From positions 37,703,186 to 37,767,185 of the forward strand of contig OZ034968.1 of assembly GCA_964030785.1 (NCBI GenBank): DNA of 64,000 bases. The letters run 5' to 3'. How positions within the stretch are numbered: the first letter of the stretch is position 1; each line of letters opens with the position of its first letter. The translations under genes and the position numbers were made by a program. The notes under the pieces were generated by a model that ran no database searches, was not told the DNA's origin, and was given only the letters and a program-made list of their open reading frames with translations. The DNA comes from Siderastrea siderea. Its lineage: Eukaryota; Cnidaria; Anthozoa; Scleractinia; Rhizangiidae. This document shows, piece by piece, positions 32,845-44,057 of the stretch.

Positions 32845-34240
32845 AACTGTTAGAAAATGGTTTCTTTTATATTGAGGCATTCCGATTTTTATTTGTTGTT
32901 AAAATTGAATAAAATGAAGTAGACTGCAAAATATATAATTTGAATTATGTTGGCTCAAAAGAAATGAGATTTTGATCGTTAAATCTGTTAAATTTGTAGT
33001 AAAATTAAATCACACTCAAAAATCTGTAGTAAAATCGTAAAATCGTGCTCAAACATTTTTGGTAAAATTGTGCTCAAAAATCTGGGTTTGTTTTCCCAAG
33101 TTGTTGCGTTTGTAAGACTAAACGGATATTTGGTTTACAATTTAATTTGAAAGTTTGTTTTTGAGAAAAGTTGACAAAGGACACGAAAAGTAACGTAATT
33201 AATCTTTCCATTTACTGAACTGGGAAGCACATTCTAGCCTGTGATCGGCTCATGCACATCCTTTCTTTCACAATATCAAGATTTCCTCTACAATGAGCAC
33301 AGCAGACATTACTTGCGGTGAAATTAAATTCAAGATCACAGTTAGCTTTAAAGTGAGTTGTACGGAAAATACGGTCTGACCCTAGGCCCTGCATTGATTT
33401 CAATCTGGACATTAATTAATCCGACGTAAATCTATAGAATCAAAGTCATATCTGTTAAGAATCAAAAATAGTCCACAGTTTATGTTTACCAGGTGATAGA
33501 GCAGCAAAATTAAATGTAAAAAAAGTACTTTTAGTTCACTTTCTGTATCAAGCAAAAGTTCGCGTACAAGTCAAATACTACGACAAAGCTTATTACCAAG
33601 CAGATAAGGATTTTTTCAGAGTCCATACTAAGCTAATCATTGTAAATTTCTCCAAGTGTTATTGTTATTATATCATACTGTGTTATGGTAATAAAAATGC
33701 GCTTTCAAGAGGAAAATCTATTAAGAGCTCAATCATAAATATTAATGTAAAGGGTTAGTCTGACAAGGCAACATTAAAGACCATTTTTGCAAAGAAAAAC
33801 GCCTGTCATGACGTCCGTTAGGCGTTGCATGGCAAATATATTGAGGGACTACCTTTTAGTGGGTAGGTCGGTCCAAGGCTGATCTCTGCATCGTGTCGTG
33901 TGATTTTCCTAAGCCAAGCCGGAAACTTTACTTCGCCTTATCCTTTTCTTCCCAGGTGTATACATGGATGCTGGAGAACCATTAGCAAATACTAACAAAA
34001 CGCAGAAAAGTAAATCAGCGATGGACTATCATCCATCCAGGAGGGAGCAGTAATGCTTCTGATGGTTTCATGTTGTTGAGTCGCGGTTACGATGAGATGT
34101 GGCAGTTGTGAGCCCTCGGCTCTAGCCTCAAAGTGGTTTATGGCTCCAAGGCTCCGGGGCTAAAAAATGCAGGGCTCCAAAAAGTAAAGATTGGGGCTCT
34201 ATTTACAGCTCTTCTCTAGGGCCTCATTTGGCCAGATATG
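32845..34240 (+). repeat. 3' flank of TRIM unit, copy 3
   Basis: Same block order as after the other TRIM copies. A poly(A) signal AATAAA lies at 32908-32913, 64 bases after the stop. GTAGTAAAATCGT-type short repeats occur around 32995-33050. No gene. Confidence 0.75.
32908..32913 (+). terminator. Probable polyadenylation signal of TRIM gene
   Basis: AATAAA 64 bases downstream of the stop codon, conserved in position after the paralogue at 60655-62835. Confidence 0.6.
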
Positions 34241-35650
34241 CAAACATGACCGCTCACTGAATGAGAGCCACCGACCAGTACATTCCTATTGTACTGTTCG
34301 TTCTTGCATGGGTTTTAAATCACTTTTTTTCACAGGGCTAGGAACGATGATAATACGCTGTATTCGTGTGCTACTCTTGCCTAGGGGTGCATGCAGCGTT
34401 AGCTGATGAAACGTTTCCTCAAAGAGGAAAACTTGAAAACCCCCGATCAAGGGCGCTAATATTTCAGTATCTGTAAGTATGACCTCTCCAGTGAAAGCCA
34501 CCAGTCAGCACATTCATATGGAGCTGTTTGTTCTTGGATAGTCTTGCATAGTCTCTAAAATCACTTTCTTTTCACGGGCGTACATCCTAGGGAATCTTAC
34601 GTTTTCGGGTCAAAGCTGTGTTGAAAGTAAAATGAAGTACCTTTGGTTGCACACGGAGGAAGTTTTAAAAAGTGGTTTCGCAAAAGGAGGAAAAAGCAAA
34701 CAAGACACAAAAGAACTAGAATTTTTTTGCAAGGTTTATATTTATTTCAATCCTGGCCATGGAGCAGATTCTTATCAATAAAAAAATAGAGTAAATTTTT
34801 AAACAAAACTGAACCGGGTTTTTGGATTTCCTTTGATTTCAAAACGTGGTCATGGTGAATTTTCGTTTTTTTTTTTTTTTTTTGTTTAAAACTTGACGTA
34901 GATATTTCTTTTAGATTTCATCGTCAAAATGATATTTAATGTGGAATCGCTGTTAAGTACCGTAGTACTAAAAATATCTGACATAGTCCCTTTGAAACGA
35001 TTAAGATAATTTTGTCCTGTTTAGGTTTCCAGCGCTGTTGTAATTGAAAGTGGAAGGGCTGTCAGTGCATTTGGATCCAGTCTCTTTTCACCTGTGCATA
35101 CAACAGTTGTCTAGCATCCCCAGAGCAATTGCTCGTCCCCAGTAGTTGTAATTCCCCCCTAACAGTGCATGCTTCATGTTTCCAGGGGTGTAGCTAGAAA
35201 CTTTCCAGAGGTACGCATAGTTTTCCAAATCGAATACATCTACCCTACCCTGCCTCCCAAATCGTTTCCATGCGAGTGATTTGATTAAATTTCCTTTTCT
35301 CAGTATGGTGAGGTAATCACCTCTCTTGGTCGTACTGACCGTGTACCGTGGTTTTCAGATATCTCGGGTGATAACATCATTGGAGATCAACCTTCCATTT
35401 TGTTTTAAAAAATATATATATATATTTCAAAGCAGTAAGCAGAGTACCATAGGCAATTGCACGTTTTCTATCGCTTGTTTCCCTTCTGTTTTTTCCTTTG
35501 CTTTGTTTTTTCTATCTTTTCTATCTCTTTTTTTTAATTTTAACTGATTTTATCGGGTACGCACATGCGTACTGGCAGTACAGGTAGCTACGTCCCTGGT
35601 TTCCCTTTTCTCATCGAGGCTCTGTGTTTTCTTTTGCTCCATTATAACTA
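34241..35650 (-). pseudogene. Collagen gene relic, copy E
   Basis: 34241-34560 matches the intron of copy C (23500-23690), with CTACTCTTGCCTA and GCAGCGTTAGCTGAT. 35092 to about 35650 corresponds to the exon encoding the end of the Gly-X-Y stretch and the NYNRRG..NC..ASIVYTG segment. The exon is split by a 416-bp transposon (35183-35598) and has decayed codons. The last exon is missing. Confidence 0.65.
35183..35598. mobile_element. 416-bp non-autonomous transposon, hAT-like ends
   Basis: The ends CAGGGGTGTAGCTA and TAGCTACGTCCCTG are inverted copies with two mismatches. GTTTC flanks both sides (35178-35182, 35599-35603). The sibling exons of the other collagen copies are uninterrupted here. 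CAGGG ends are usual for hAT elements, but hAT makes 8-bp duplications and only 5 bp match here. Confidence 0.65.
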
Positions 35651-35786
35651 GATAAATAAAGGTTAGCTAAAATAGTCCAAAAAAACTCCGCTCTACTTGA
35701 CAGTTGTTGTCAACGTATCATTTTGGTAAATGGCTTAGACTCGGACACCTCTCTACTATTTACATGTAAGGATACATTTCTTTACA

Positions 35787-35876
35787 GATTTTGTTAAAAC
35801 AGGTGTAAACAATGAAAGAAACAAAAAAATCCTGTAAATCATCATTTAAAGTGACTTCCTGTCTTCCAGGCGCCTT
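35787..35876. repeat. Segmental duplication copy B, left part
   Basis: Matches 3029-3125 of copy A up to CTTCCAGGCGCCTT, then homology stops and resumes at 40467. Confidence 0.75.
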
Positions 35877-37670
35877 CCCGATGATTTACATGTTATTTAT
35901 ATGTTATATAAATTGCTATTTACATTGGCATGTAAATTTTAAAAATTACAAACTATCTTATCATTTGCTTATTCAACAAAGAACAAATTGAACAAAAAGA
36001 AGTAGAAACAAATGAAGGAAAGAAAATAGTGAAAAAGAAAAAGAAACAAATTTTTCTTTCGACAAACTATAAATTCTATAAAAAAATTAATGTGAAACAA
36101 CGAAGTTTGTTCACTAATCAGTTGATTTCCTACTCATATACCTCGAGGAGTATTCATTTCCAAAAATTTAGAGAGGTTAGCCGATGCCCTAATATATAGA
36201 TTTAGCCATGCCTAAAAGCGGAGCCTCCAAGGAATAAACTGGTGCTCGTTTCTCGAAAATAGTCCTGAAACTTTTCGCTCTGAAATATATTTCGGGGCTT
36301 TCTTTGGCTCGTTCCCTTTCGAAAAGTGTTTCTCAAAAAGCCCGAAAGTGTTCCGAATTGTCCTCCAATATTTTGAGGATCTGTTCTGTAAAACCAAGCT
36401 CGAAAGGTCATTCTAGAGGCTGAGCACAGCTTCATTTTTTTTCGGGCATCAAACTGAACACATATTTTACTCAGGAGCAGTCTTGCTTGGTTTTTTAAAT
36501 GTTTCCGTATCCTGTCATTAACTGTCAAGGCTTGTCAAATCTCCTTGGATTATTGGCTGTTGGCTTGAATGAACTTGAAACGGCGCTCATGTACAACAAC
36601 AAAATAAAACTTATTCTGGAGTAAATGGGTTATCTTCATCGCGTTCGGATGTTTAGTTAACAAATAACATGAACTGCCCCTATTAGTCTGGTCAAAATTT
36701 ATACCATCAAGATTGAAAACGAGCAAACACCAAACACGCTTTAAATTATGGCATAAGTTTTGCGGATGCGAAGTAAGCCCATTTAAAGTTAGGCGCTTTG
36801 AGGAACGCAAAAAAACTTGTTTTTCGGAAGCTTTTCGGATAAAATAGTCTTAAACCGACAACTGCTTCGCTTACTATCGAAAAGTTCTAGGACAAGAAAA
36901 TCGACAATTGCACAAACCGATCCGACAGTTAAAATTGAAAGCAATTATTCGCCGTAAGTGATGCTTGTGCAGTTGCCTTGCGACTGTGCTTTGACCTACT
37001 GTTATGAATAAACAAACACAAAATAATAAACAGAGACATCATTTTTGAAAAAGTTTATTCGAAAACCCGTAAGTTTATACTTAAATGCAATTCGCATTAC
37101 ACTTCCAGCATGACAAAATATTCTAAGACTACATCTGTCACAAATCTGAGCTCGTTTTCTAATAATTTTTTGAAGTCAAAAGTAAATGACACATTTCTAA
37201 TGACATAAATTCAATTTCAAAATGTAATTTCTTTGACCGTAATAAATACTCAAAATCATGCACCTTAAACCCTTTAAAAACTTCACTTACTCGGTTGTGT
37301 TTCAGAACAAGGCAAGCTCTCCGCCGTGAAGAAAACAAAGCGATGAGGTCCTTTGAAGGCAGCTTTCGTAACTTGAAGTTTTCGCCTGCTACCAGTATTC
37401 TTTTGAACTTTTTCTTTCCATTTATAGGTATTAAATGTTTTTTTCTCAAGTTTAAAACTACAGTACCGTCGAACAATCGTTTTGCTAAATAAACCTAAGC
37501 TTTTTAAAGAAACCTCTTTTTCAAAAGCGACGATGGTCATGCGATTTCCCGCCAAGAAAAACGCCGGTTGCCCAAAAGCACCACGCGATTTCCCGCCAAG
37601 AAAAGATGGCATTCTCCACTCCCGGTCGGGTTGCCTTGGGACTTCCCTCCCCCTCCCCCAGAGTCTGTAC

Positions 37671-37704
37671 GGACGGACGGACGGACGGACGGATGGACGG
37701 ACGT
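37671..37704 (+). repeat. (GGAC)n microsatellite
   Basis: GGACGGACGG-type tandem units with one GGAT variant. The Arg/Pro/Ser-rich frame reading through it on the minus strand is a by-product. Confidence 0.8.
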
Positions 37705-37742
37705 ACGCTGACGTCACAACCAAAATTTTTCGCATCGATACA

Positions 37743-39513
37743 TTACCAGGAGGGAGTGATGAACTCGCCGCTCGGCTGGCTCGAGGTGTCTGGCCATCGT
37801 GACGTCACGACGTGAAAAGCGCGCGAGTTTGCCGAGTCTTCAAAAATGGCGCTGGCAACTATGTTAGAGTTCGGGCTACAAACGTATTTTTTGTGCTATT
37901 AAGCTTTCAGCTAAGCTTGTTTTCTTGGGTAATGGAATTTTAGGCATCCCTTTTTTCGATATAGGTAAGTGGCTCTTTGTCTTAACGTTAAAATCACACT
38001 TAAATAATGTTTTAAGAGTCATGTTTACTCTCTGCGATCGAAGAATTATGCGGGAAAATTGTTATTGTCCGCGTCCCAAAAAGTGTGTTTATTTCAGTTA
38101 TATACCACAGGGAAACTTGAAACTTGGCTACGGACTAGCCTATAGTTTAACAAAAGTACCCAAGTTGAAAAAAGTGGTATAGTATTTGCCAAAAAAATGA
38201 TCAGTCCGTTTGTTTAGCTGAGTATAATAGAAGGCGAACCTAGAAGGGTATGTTTAGCACTTAAAAGTTAACTTGTCTTACAGTATTTGCTTCCATCTTC
38301 TGTATAAGGAAAGAATAGTGATATTTAATTGCTAGGGAAAGAGTAATCGAACTTAGTAAATTTTTGCCACCTCATTTAACCCGTGTAAACTACACTTTTG
38401 CAGAACAACATAAAAATCTGAATCAGCTCGCAAATTATGCGGGCGCCTGAGGAAACAAGACTTCGCTGATCTGGTTCTGTACTTTTTTATGAAAACTAAT
38501 AGATATATTTGAGTACCATTTGGATCAGTGATTCAGTGATTTATTCTCAATACCTCCAGTTTCCTCTAGATTCAGTTGCTGTCCAGGTTGCATAGTGTTT
38601 TAGAAAGAGTTTGACCGTCTACTTGATCCACAACTAGCTACAACTGACGATGACCGTTTCGCAAATAAATTGAATTGGTCCTGTCATTTGATTTTCAAAG
38701 ATTAATTACTTTTAAAACAGTCAAACTGAGGACCATTCTAGTAAAGAGAGAGCCTTGTTAACCCTTAACATCAGTAACCTGAGAAAGTTGGCGTTTTAGA
38801 TAAACTGTGGTTTTTTATAATTATTCGATAAGAGATCAGCAGAAATTTGGCCGAAAAGCCGGCGTGTCAGCTGTTTTGCCTCGCCTCCAGCAAATGTTGT
38901 CATCTTTGTTGTTTTTACAAGATAGTTTAGCAAAGTAAGGAATTACTGTGGTCCATAATTAACTTCGAACCAAGCAGATGAATTCACAGTAAACGTTTCT
39001 TAGTATTGGAGTATTCTTCTCCACATTTTAATGATGTTTAAAGCCACTGATCATTTTAATGAAATTGTTACACAATTTTATTTTCCTAAAATTGGAAAGA
39101 GTTTATACATATAAAAGTTATGTTTTTGTCTCCAAGCGACATATCTTAGGGTTTGTGAGATACAGCTTCTGAAAGGTGATCTTGATCACGATTTCAATCG
39201 ATCGACCAAAGCGTCCATGAAATCTTTTGAGTCTTATCGCCAATTGGTTATTTTGTTTTGAGGACCAATTTGCATTAAGAATACTTTTTATGTCATAGAA
39301 TGCAGCATACCTTTCGTTCTTTTATTGTTTTGATCTGTTCTTTTTGAGAAACTGGACTGTAAACATTTGCGAGGAAGCCATTTGTTAACTTTCCTTTGAA
39401 TTTCCGGGGCAGGTTTATATGTGACGTCACGATGGCCAGACACCTCGGTTTTTCATTCGCCAATACCGGCGCTTGTGCCCAGGCCCAAGTTCATCACTCC
39501 CTCCTGATACATT
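37743..39513. mobile_element. 1.8-kb segment bounded by inverted repeats
   Basis: CGAGGTGTCTGGCCATCGTG at 37783-37802 recurs inverted at 39428-39447, and AGGAGGGAGTGATGAACT at 37747-37764 recurs inverted at about 39490-39507. Both pairs are in mirror order, so the ends are genuine inverted copies. Nothing coding between them. Probably a non-autonomous foldback element. Confidence 0.5.
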
Positions 39514-41386
39514 ACCAAATTTCCTTAGCAATGGAGCTCCGCTGGCGGGCTTTGCCCGCAGGCTCCGCTATAAAATATAATCCACATTTAGACCATACTT
39601 CATTTCTTGTAACACCCAGAAATTGCTTCACATAAAACAAGCGCACCATTTCAGTTCTAACTATAGCCATAGCTCAAAACCGACGCATTTTCAAACTGCA
39701 TGTATTTCTACCGATATTTTCATGCTATAATGGTTTCACTTGCGTGCTTATGAAAACTGGCTGTCGATTTCGTTCTGTTACTTTTCAACCCACCCACTCT
39801 TCTTCTCAGACCTTGCAAACGAGATGGCAGGTTGGCTGTTGTCTCTCGTTCAAAAACCCAAACTCTATGGCTGAGCCATTGAAAAACAGTTAAACTGCCA
39901 TTTCGAAGTCCTCTCTCACGTCTTTTTAGCGCCCGTTGTTCCCCAAACCCTTTCTTTTCAAATTGGTGAACAAGCCCTTCGGTCTTGAGAGCCTTCATTT
40001 CGTTTGCAATCGCAAATGAGCTCGAGTGAACTAAACACGTTTTTCCGGAACGAAACTTTAGAAACGAGAAGAAAAACGATAGAAGAGAGAACGCACACTA
40101 TCACCAAAAAGCTGGTTTAATAACGGATGCTTTTTGCTTGAGCTTCTCTGTCGATACTTGTTCTATTGCCGTTCTTTTAGATCCAGAAGCCTGTTTTGAA
40201 TTGCTATATAAATCAGTGGCTCTAAGTCGAGAAGAAAGCGTGCTGGTCCTGTGTGAGAATCGTTAGTCACATAAGCTCAGTGTAAGCTGGAAAAGTTTAC
40301 AAGATGGAGAGTTTTTTTCATTGCAATAAGCAGCATCGTCTATCTTGCTTGGTTCTAATATAAGCAAAAGTCAAAGAAGAAAAATACTAGTCCCAGATTA
40401 ATTCCTGAATATATGAATGAGATCAGTTTTTATCCAGGTTACTTTTTTAAATCGTCAGTTTTGTATCATTTATGAACAAGTAGGTTTATCAGGAATCTTT
40501 CTCTGCGCTTCTCACATTGCTGAAACATTAGGTAAAAGTTGATCACAGTCTTTTGGCGGTTGGCAAGTCTTCCACTTTGAATATCGCAAAAACCAGCAAC
40601 TACTTCAGACTATGTCCACACTACACCGGATGGCTTATCATGCCGACACGAAAAATTCTCGGACACGCTGTGACTTGGAAGTGGAACGTAGGGCCGCGTA
40701 ATTGACTTCCGCTTCGCGTTGAGGCCCTATTTACTTTACTCGGTGGCGAATGGCACGAACACCTATCCGATACAGTGACTATTCACTTTTATGCAAGATC
40801 AAGCATCGTTCCGGCACAAAAATCTTGCCAAAGTAAGCGTTTGATTGAACAAAAGGCCTTACCGACAAGACCTTCAGCCGGCACAAGACATTTCTGGTAT
40901 AACGAGACATAGCCTTAATTAAACTTCGTTTCTGCTTTATTTTATTTTCACTTTTCCAGTAGCTGGAGGCTTCTTCATCTCTTTATATGACGAACGTACA
41001 AACTCACCGTTTTGTTTCACATTTTGTTAAGGAATATAAGAACTCTTATTTCCTACTGGCTCCAATTTTCCCGCCAAAGACCAAAAAGAAAATTAACAAA
41101 TTGGACAGGAAGGACGATGGTTAAAATATTAATTTTGAAAATTCTAGTTGTCGATTATACTTAGCCTGCGTCGCAGACACTCTACACCGCCTGTATAGAC
41201 CGTCTGCGAATTAGTACACAATATCGTGTTCGAATCCCGCAGAGTCGCACGGACATATGTAGGCATTTTTGATTGGCTTGTTTCTTACGCAGTTTATGAT
41301 TGGTCCAATGATCACGTAAGATCATCACGCGAGATTTTGTGACAACAAGAGAAATACAAATATATTCAGAAATTGTACATTTCCTT

Positions 41387-41705
41387 ATGTCTGATTCGCC
41401 AGTTAACTGTTGTTTATGTTTGCGTGACATTGAAAAGAGTTACGAACGACTAATCTTAGAAAGATGTAGCAAGGACTTCGAAATTCTCGCCGAAATCGAA
41501 AGCCTCGAACTCTCGTCCCTCGACAGCAAGTATATATGCAGACAGTGTGTTGCGGACTTCTCATCCAAAAAGGACAAGTAGAATCCGAGTTAAAAAATAT
41601 CTGCGAGAAAGCAAAGAGAGCAGGAGAGTCATTGGAGAACGATGTGGATGCATCGGCAGCAAAAAGGGCAAGAACTGTGGAACCTGAGAGTTTTCCTCTA
41701 CGACA
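41387..41705 (+). pseudogene. Cys-rich zinc-finger protein, N-terminal piece
   Basis: From the ATG at 41387: MSDSPVNCCLCLRDIEKSYE, with a second CxxC (YICRQCVADF) about 45 residues on, resembling a ZAD-like or other C4 zinc knuckle. After KKDK the frame meets TAG. Loss of one G relative to an AAG GTA GAA reading explains this, and the protein continues in the next frame (ESELKNICEKAKRAG ... ASAAKRARTVEPESF). It ends abruptly where the helicase piece starts. Family not identified. Confidence 0.5.
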
Positions 41706-41712
41706 ATGTAAT

Positions 41713-41905
41713 TGCCATTAATTACTTGTTGGACGATATCTGGGTCCTCTTCGTCAGTAATAGCGATCGCTGGCACTCCATTGTTGTTGAGAAAAAGAAC
41801 TTGGTCTTCCATTAAAGATCGTAAAGGCGAAATCACGACCACAAGACTAGAGCCCCGAGGTTTATCAAGCAGAGCATCTGCAGCGATTGGAAGACACGGC
41901 GCGCT
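41713..41905 (-). pseudogene. RecQ-like helicase fragment
   Basis: Minus-strand frame LPIAADALLDKPRGSS, then VVVISPLRSLMEDQV (helicase motif Ia region of RecQ-type SF2 helicases), then NNNGVPAIAITDEEDPD and NGNYIVV. Walker A and DEAH motifs would lie in missing flanking parts. It is cut off downstream at 41713, where the zinc-finger piece begins, and upstream near 41905, where the PLE begins. Confidence 0.7.
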
Positions 41906-41981
41906 AACACGTTTTCACTACAGGAAAACAGAGCGATTGCAAAGCAAACTCAGGAAGACTGAGCAGAAGAAAAACCTTACC

Positions 41982-44057
41982 ATGGCCAAGGGAAAGAAAA
42001 CAAACAATGACAAACTGATTAATAATAGGCCTAAACCGGCCAAAGGCACTAAGCCACACGAACAATGTGAGAAAGTTATCTCGCTAGCTAACACCTTGAT
42101 TGATAAGATCAATAAACTTAATGAAATGAGGAAGACCTGTGAGAAAGGCATGAATAAAGAAGTTAACCAGTATCCCTGTTGTTTTTCTGACTACAGAGAA
42201 AAAGGGAGGGAAACACAAAAGCGCAAAACGAGCAACAAAAAACATAACGACAGAAAGAAAAAGAAGAGGAGAGATATAATTAACAAATCCGAAAATACTA
42301 ATCGGAAATACATTAAAAATCTCTCGGATTGCAAAATGACTACTGGCCAAATCAATCTATTATCGAAGGGTTTAAAATTCATTCCTACCCCATTTATAGA
42401 AGACGAACGCGTTAAGCGACAACTTCTACAACACATCAAACAATTCGCGAGACGAATGCGCCTGAGATATATCTTTCACGGGCAAGATAAACCTATACAT
42501 CCCTTCTATGTCAAATCAGACTGGGAACCGCCAGAACAATCATCAGCCGCTCTAGAAAATTTTCTAGAGGGAGTTAAAACAGAACTCGCAGAGATTAAAT
42601 TATCCAAGCCCAAGCAAAATCTGCCACGAAACGAACGCAAAGCTATTAAAGAGTTGAAAACAAACTATGATATCAACATCAAAAAGGCAGACAAGGGCTC
42701 AACAACGGTCATATTGAACAAGAAAGATAAGATTCAAGAGGGCCAGATACAACTTAATGATAAGCAAAATTACCTACCTCTAGAAGGACCTATGGTCAAA
42801 GAGACATTCCACAAAGCTCAAAATCTTATAAATGAGCTACACAGCAATAACCACATTGACGATATGACCAGAAAATGGCTATCCCAAACGCCAAACCCAC
42901 CGCGCATTCCAGTGTTTTACACGCTTACCAAAATTCACAAGCCGACGCCAGTCGGCAGACCAATAATATCGGGCTGTGATGGCCCAACAGAACGAATATC
43001 CTCATTTATAGACCATATCCTTCAGCCGATAGCACAATCGCAAGAATCGTATGTTAAAGATACAAAAGATTTCATAAATTTTATAGAGAGGACAAAGGCC
43101 CCAAGCGTCACAATTGTCTCTATGGATGTGACAAGCCTGTACACCAACATACCTCAGGAAGAGGGAATTGAAACCGTATGCAAGGCATACGACAAATTCT
43201 ACAAAAAAGATACTCCAATACCCACCCACATACTAAGAGAAATGATCAGACTTGTTCTTCAGGAGAATTCCTTCCAATTTAATGGAAGCGACTACCTACA
43301 AACTCATGGAACCGCAATGGGCACTAAAATGGCTGTCGCCTTTGCAAATATTTTTATGTCCGCGGTTGAAAACAATACCATTAAAACGAGCAAAACCAAA
43401 CCACTTGTGTGGAAAAGATATATTGACGATGTATTTTCTCTGTGGGACGCCAAGAGAGAGGACATTAACCTCTTTATCTTGGAAGCTAACAGGCACCATC
43501 CTACAATTAAATTCACGGCTGACATATCACAGAAAGAAATAAACTTTCTAGACACGACAGTTTTTAAAGGCGAAAGATTTAATAAAGAATCCATCCTGGA
43601 CATTCGCACCCACTTCAAAGCCACTGAGACTTTGCAGTACACGCACTTCTCCTCCTGTCACGCCCCAGGCGTGGCAAAGGGCTTTATCAAAGGCGAAGCC
43701 CTAAGACTTCTCAGAACCAACTCTTCAAAACCACTCTTTGAAGAAAATATTAGTAACTTCAAATCGCGTCTACGCGAACGAGGTTACCCAAGCGACCTAG
43801 TCGAAAAGATACTCTCTGAAGTCAAATTTACCGAGAGAAAATCAGCGCTCCAAGAAAAACAAAAAGTGCGAAAAAACATTTTGCCTTTTGTCACGCAATA
43901 CAATCCATCAGTGCCGAACTTAAAGAAAATCATAATGAGCAAATGGCATCTCATTCAACAGCAGCCATTGCTGCGGGAGATTTTTAAGGAACCACCAATT
44001 ATCTGTTATAAAAGAGGCAGATCTCTTAAGGATATACTCGTCAAGGCTAAACTCTAA
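41982..44057 (+). CDS. Penelope-like element reverse transcriptase (intact, no GIY-YIG)
   Basis: 691 residues from ATG 41982 in a good context (ACCATGG). The frame is open upstream to 41712, but that part is the complement of the helicase piece. A basic Lys-rich N-terminus is followed by LSKGLKFIPTP (about 128-138), KADKGSTTVI (235-244), TKIHK (316-320), MDVTSLYTNIP (381-391), GTAMGTKMAVAFAN (443-456) and the catalytic RYIDD (479-483). The ORF ends with GRSLKDILVKAKL and a stop. The GIY-YIG nuclease that follows in most PLEs is absent. The fragment at 28590 ends at the same residue. All RT motifs are present, so the protein could be active. Confidence 0.9.
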   Translation: MAKGKKTNNDKLINNRPKPAKGTKPHEQCEKVISLANTLIDKINKLNEMRKTCEKGMNKEVNQYPCCFSDYREKGRETQKRKTSNKKHNDRKKKKRRDIINKSENTNRKYIKNLSDCKMTTGQINLLSKGLKFIPTPFIEDERVKRQLLQHIKQFARRMRLRYIFHGQDKPIHPFYVKSDWEPPEQSSAALENFLEGVKTELAEIKLSKPKQNLPRNERKAIKELKTNYDINIKKADKGSTTVILNKKDKIQEGQIQLNDKQNYLPLEGPMVKETFHKAQNLINELHSNNHIDDMTRKWLSQTPNPPRIPVFYTLTKIHKPTPVGRPIISGCDGPTERISSFIDHILQPIAQSQESYVKDTKDFINFIERTKAPSVTIVSMDVTSLYTNIPQEEGIETVCKAYDKFYKKDTPIPTHILREMIRLVLQENSFQFNGSDYLQTHGTAMGTKMAVAFANIFMSAVENNTIKTSKTKPLVWKRYIDDVFSLWDAKREDINLFILEANRHHPTIKFTADISQKEINFLDTTVFKGERFNKESILDIRTHFKATETLQYTHFSSCHAPGVAKGFIKGEALRLLRTNSSKPLFEENISNFKSRLRERGYPSDLVEKILSEVKFTERKSALQEKQKVRKNILPFVTQYNPSVPNLKKIIMSKWHLIQQQPLLREIFKEPPIICYKRGRSLKDILVKAKL

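Larger units (their letters stand above)
35877..40466. other. 4.6-kb non-coding block inside copy B
   Basis: It separates two stretches that are continuous in copy A (junction near 3117), so it is an insertion or a rearrangement. I found no protein domain. Contents: ATATATAGATTTAGCCATGCC (36190), also at 49390. A GGAC microsatellite (37671-37704). An inverted repeat pair (37743-37812 / 39420-39513). A GC-rich GGCTCCGCTATAAAATATAA stretch (39562-39581) typical of repeats. The many short open frames here lack protein character. Confidence 0.5.

Noticed and set aside
36202..36810. Minus-strand open frames of 86-108 residues
   Set aside because: Overlapping frames in repeat-derived sequence with no domain, no homology within the window and no splice context.
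37283..37735. 150-residue minus-strand ORF with Arg/Pro/Ser repeats
   Set aside because: It reads through a GGAC microsatellite and repeat DNA.
41712..41981. N-terminal extension of the PLE ORF
   Set aside because: Much of it is antisense to the RecQ-like fragment. The ATG at 41982 has good context and begins PLE-like sequence.
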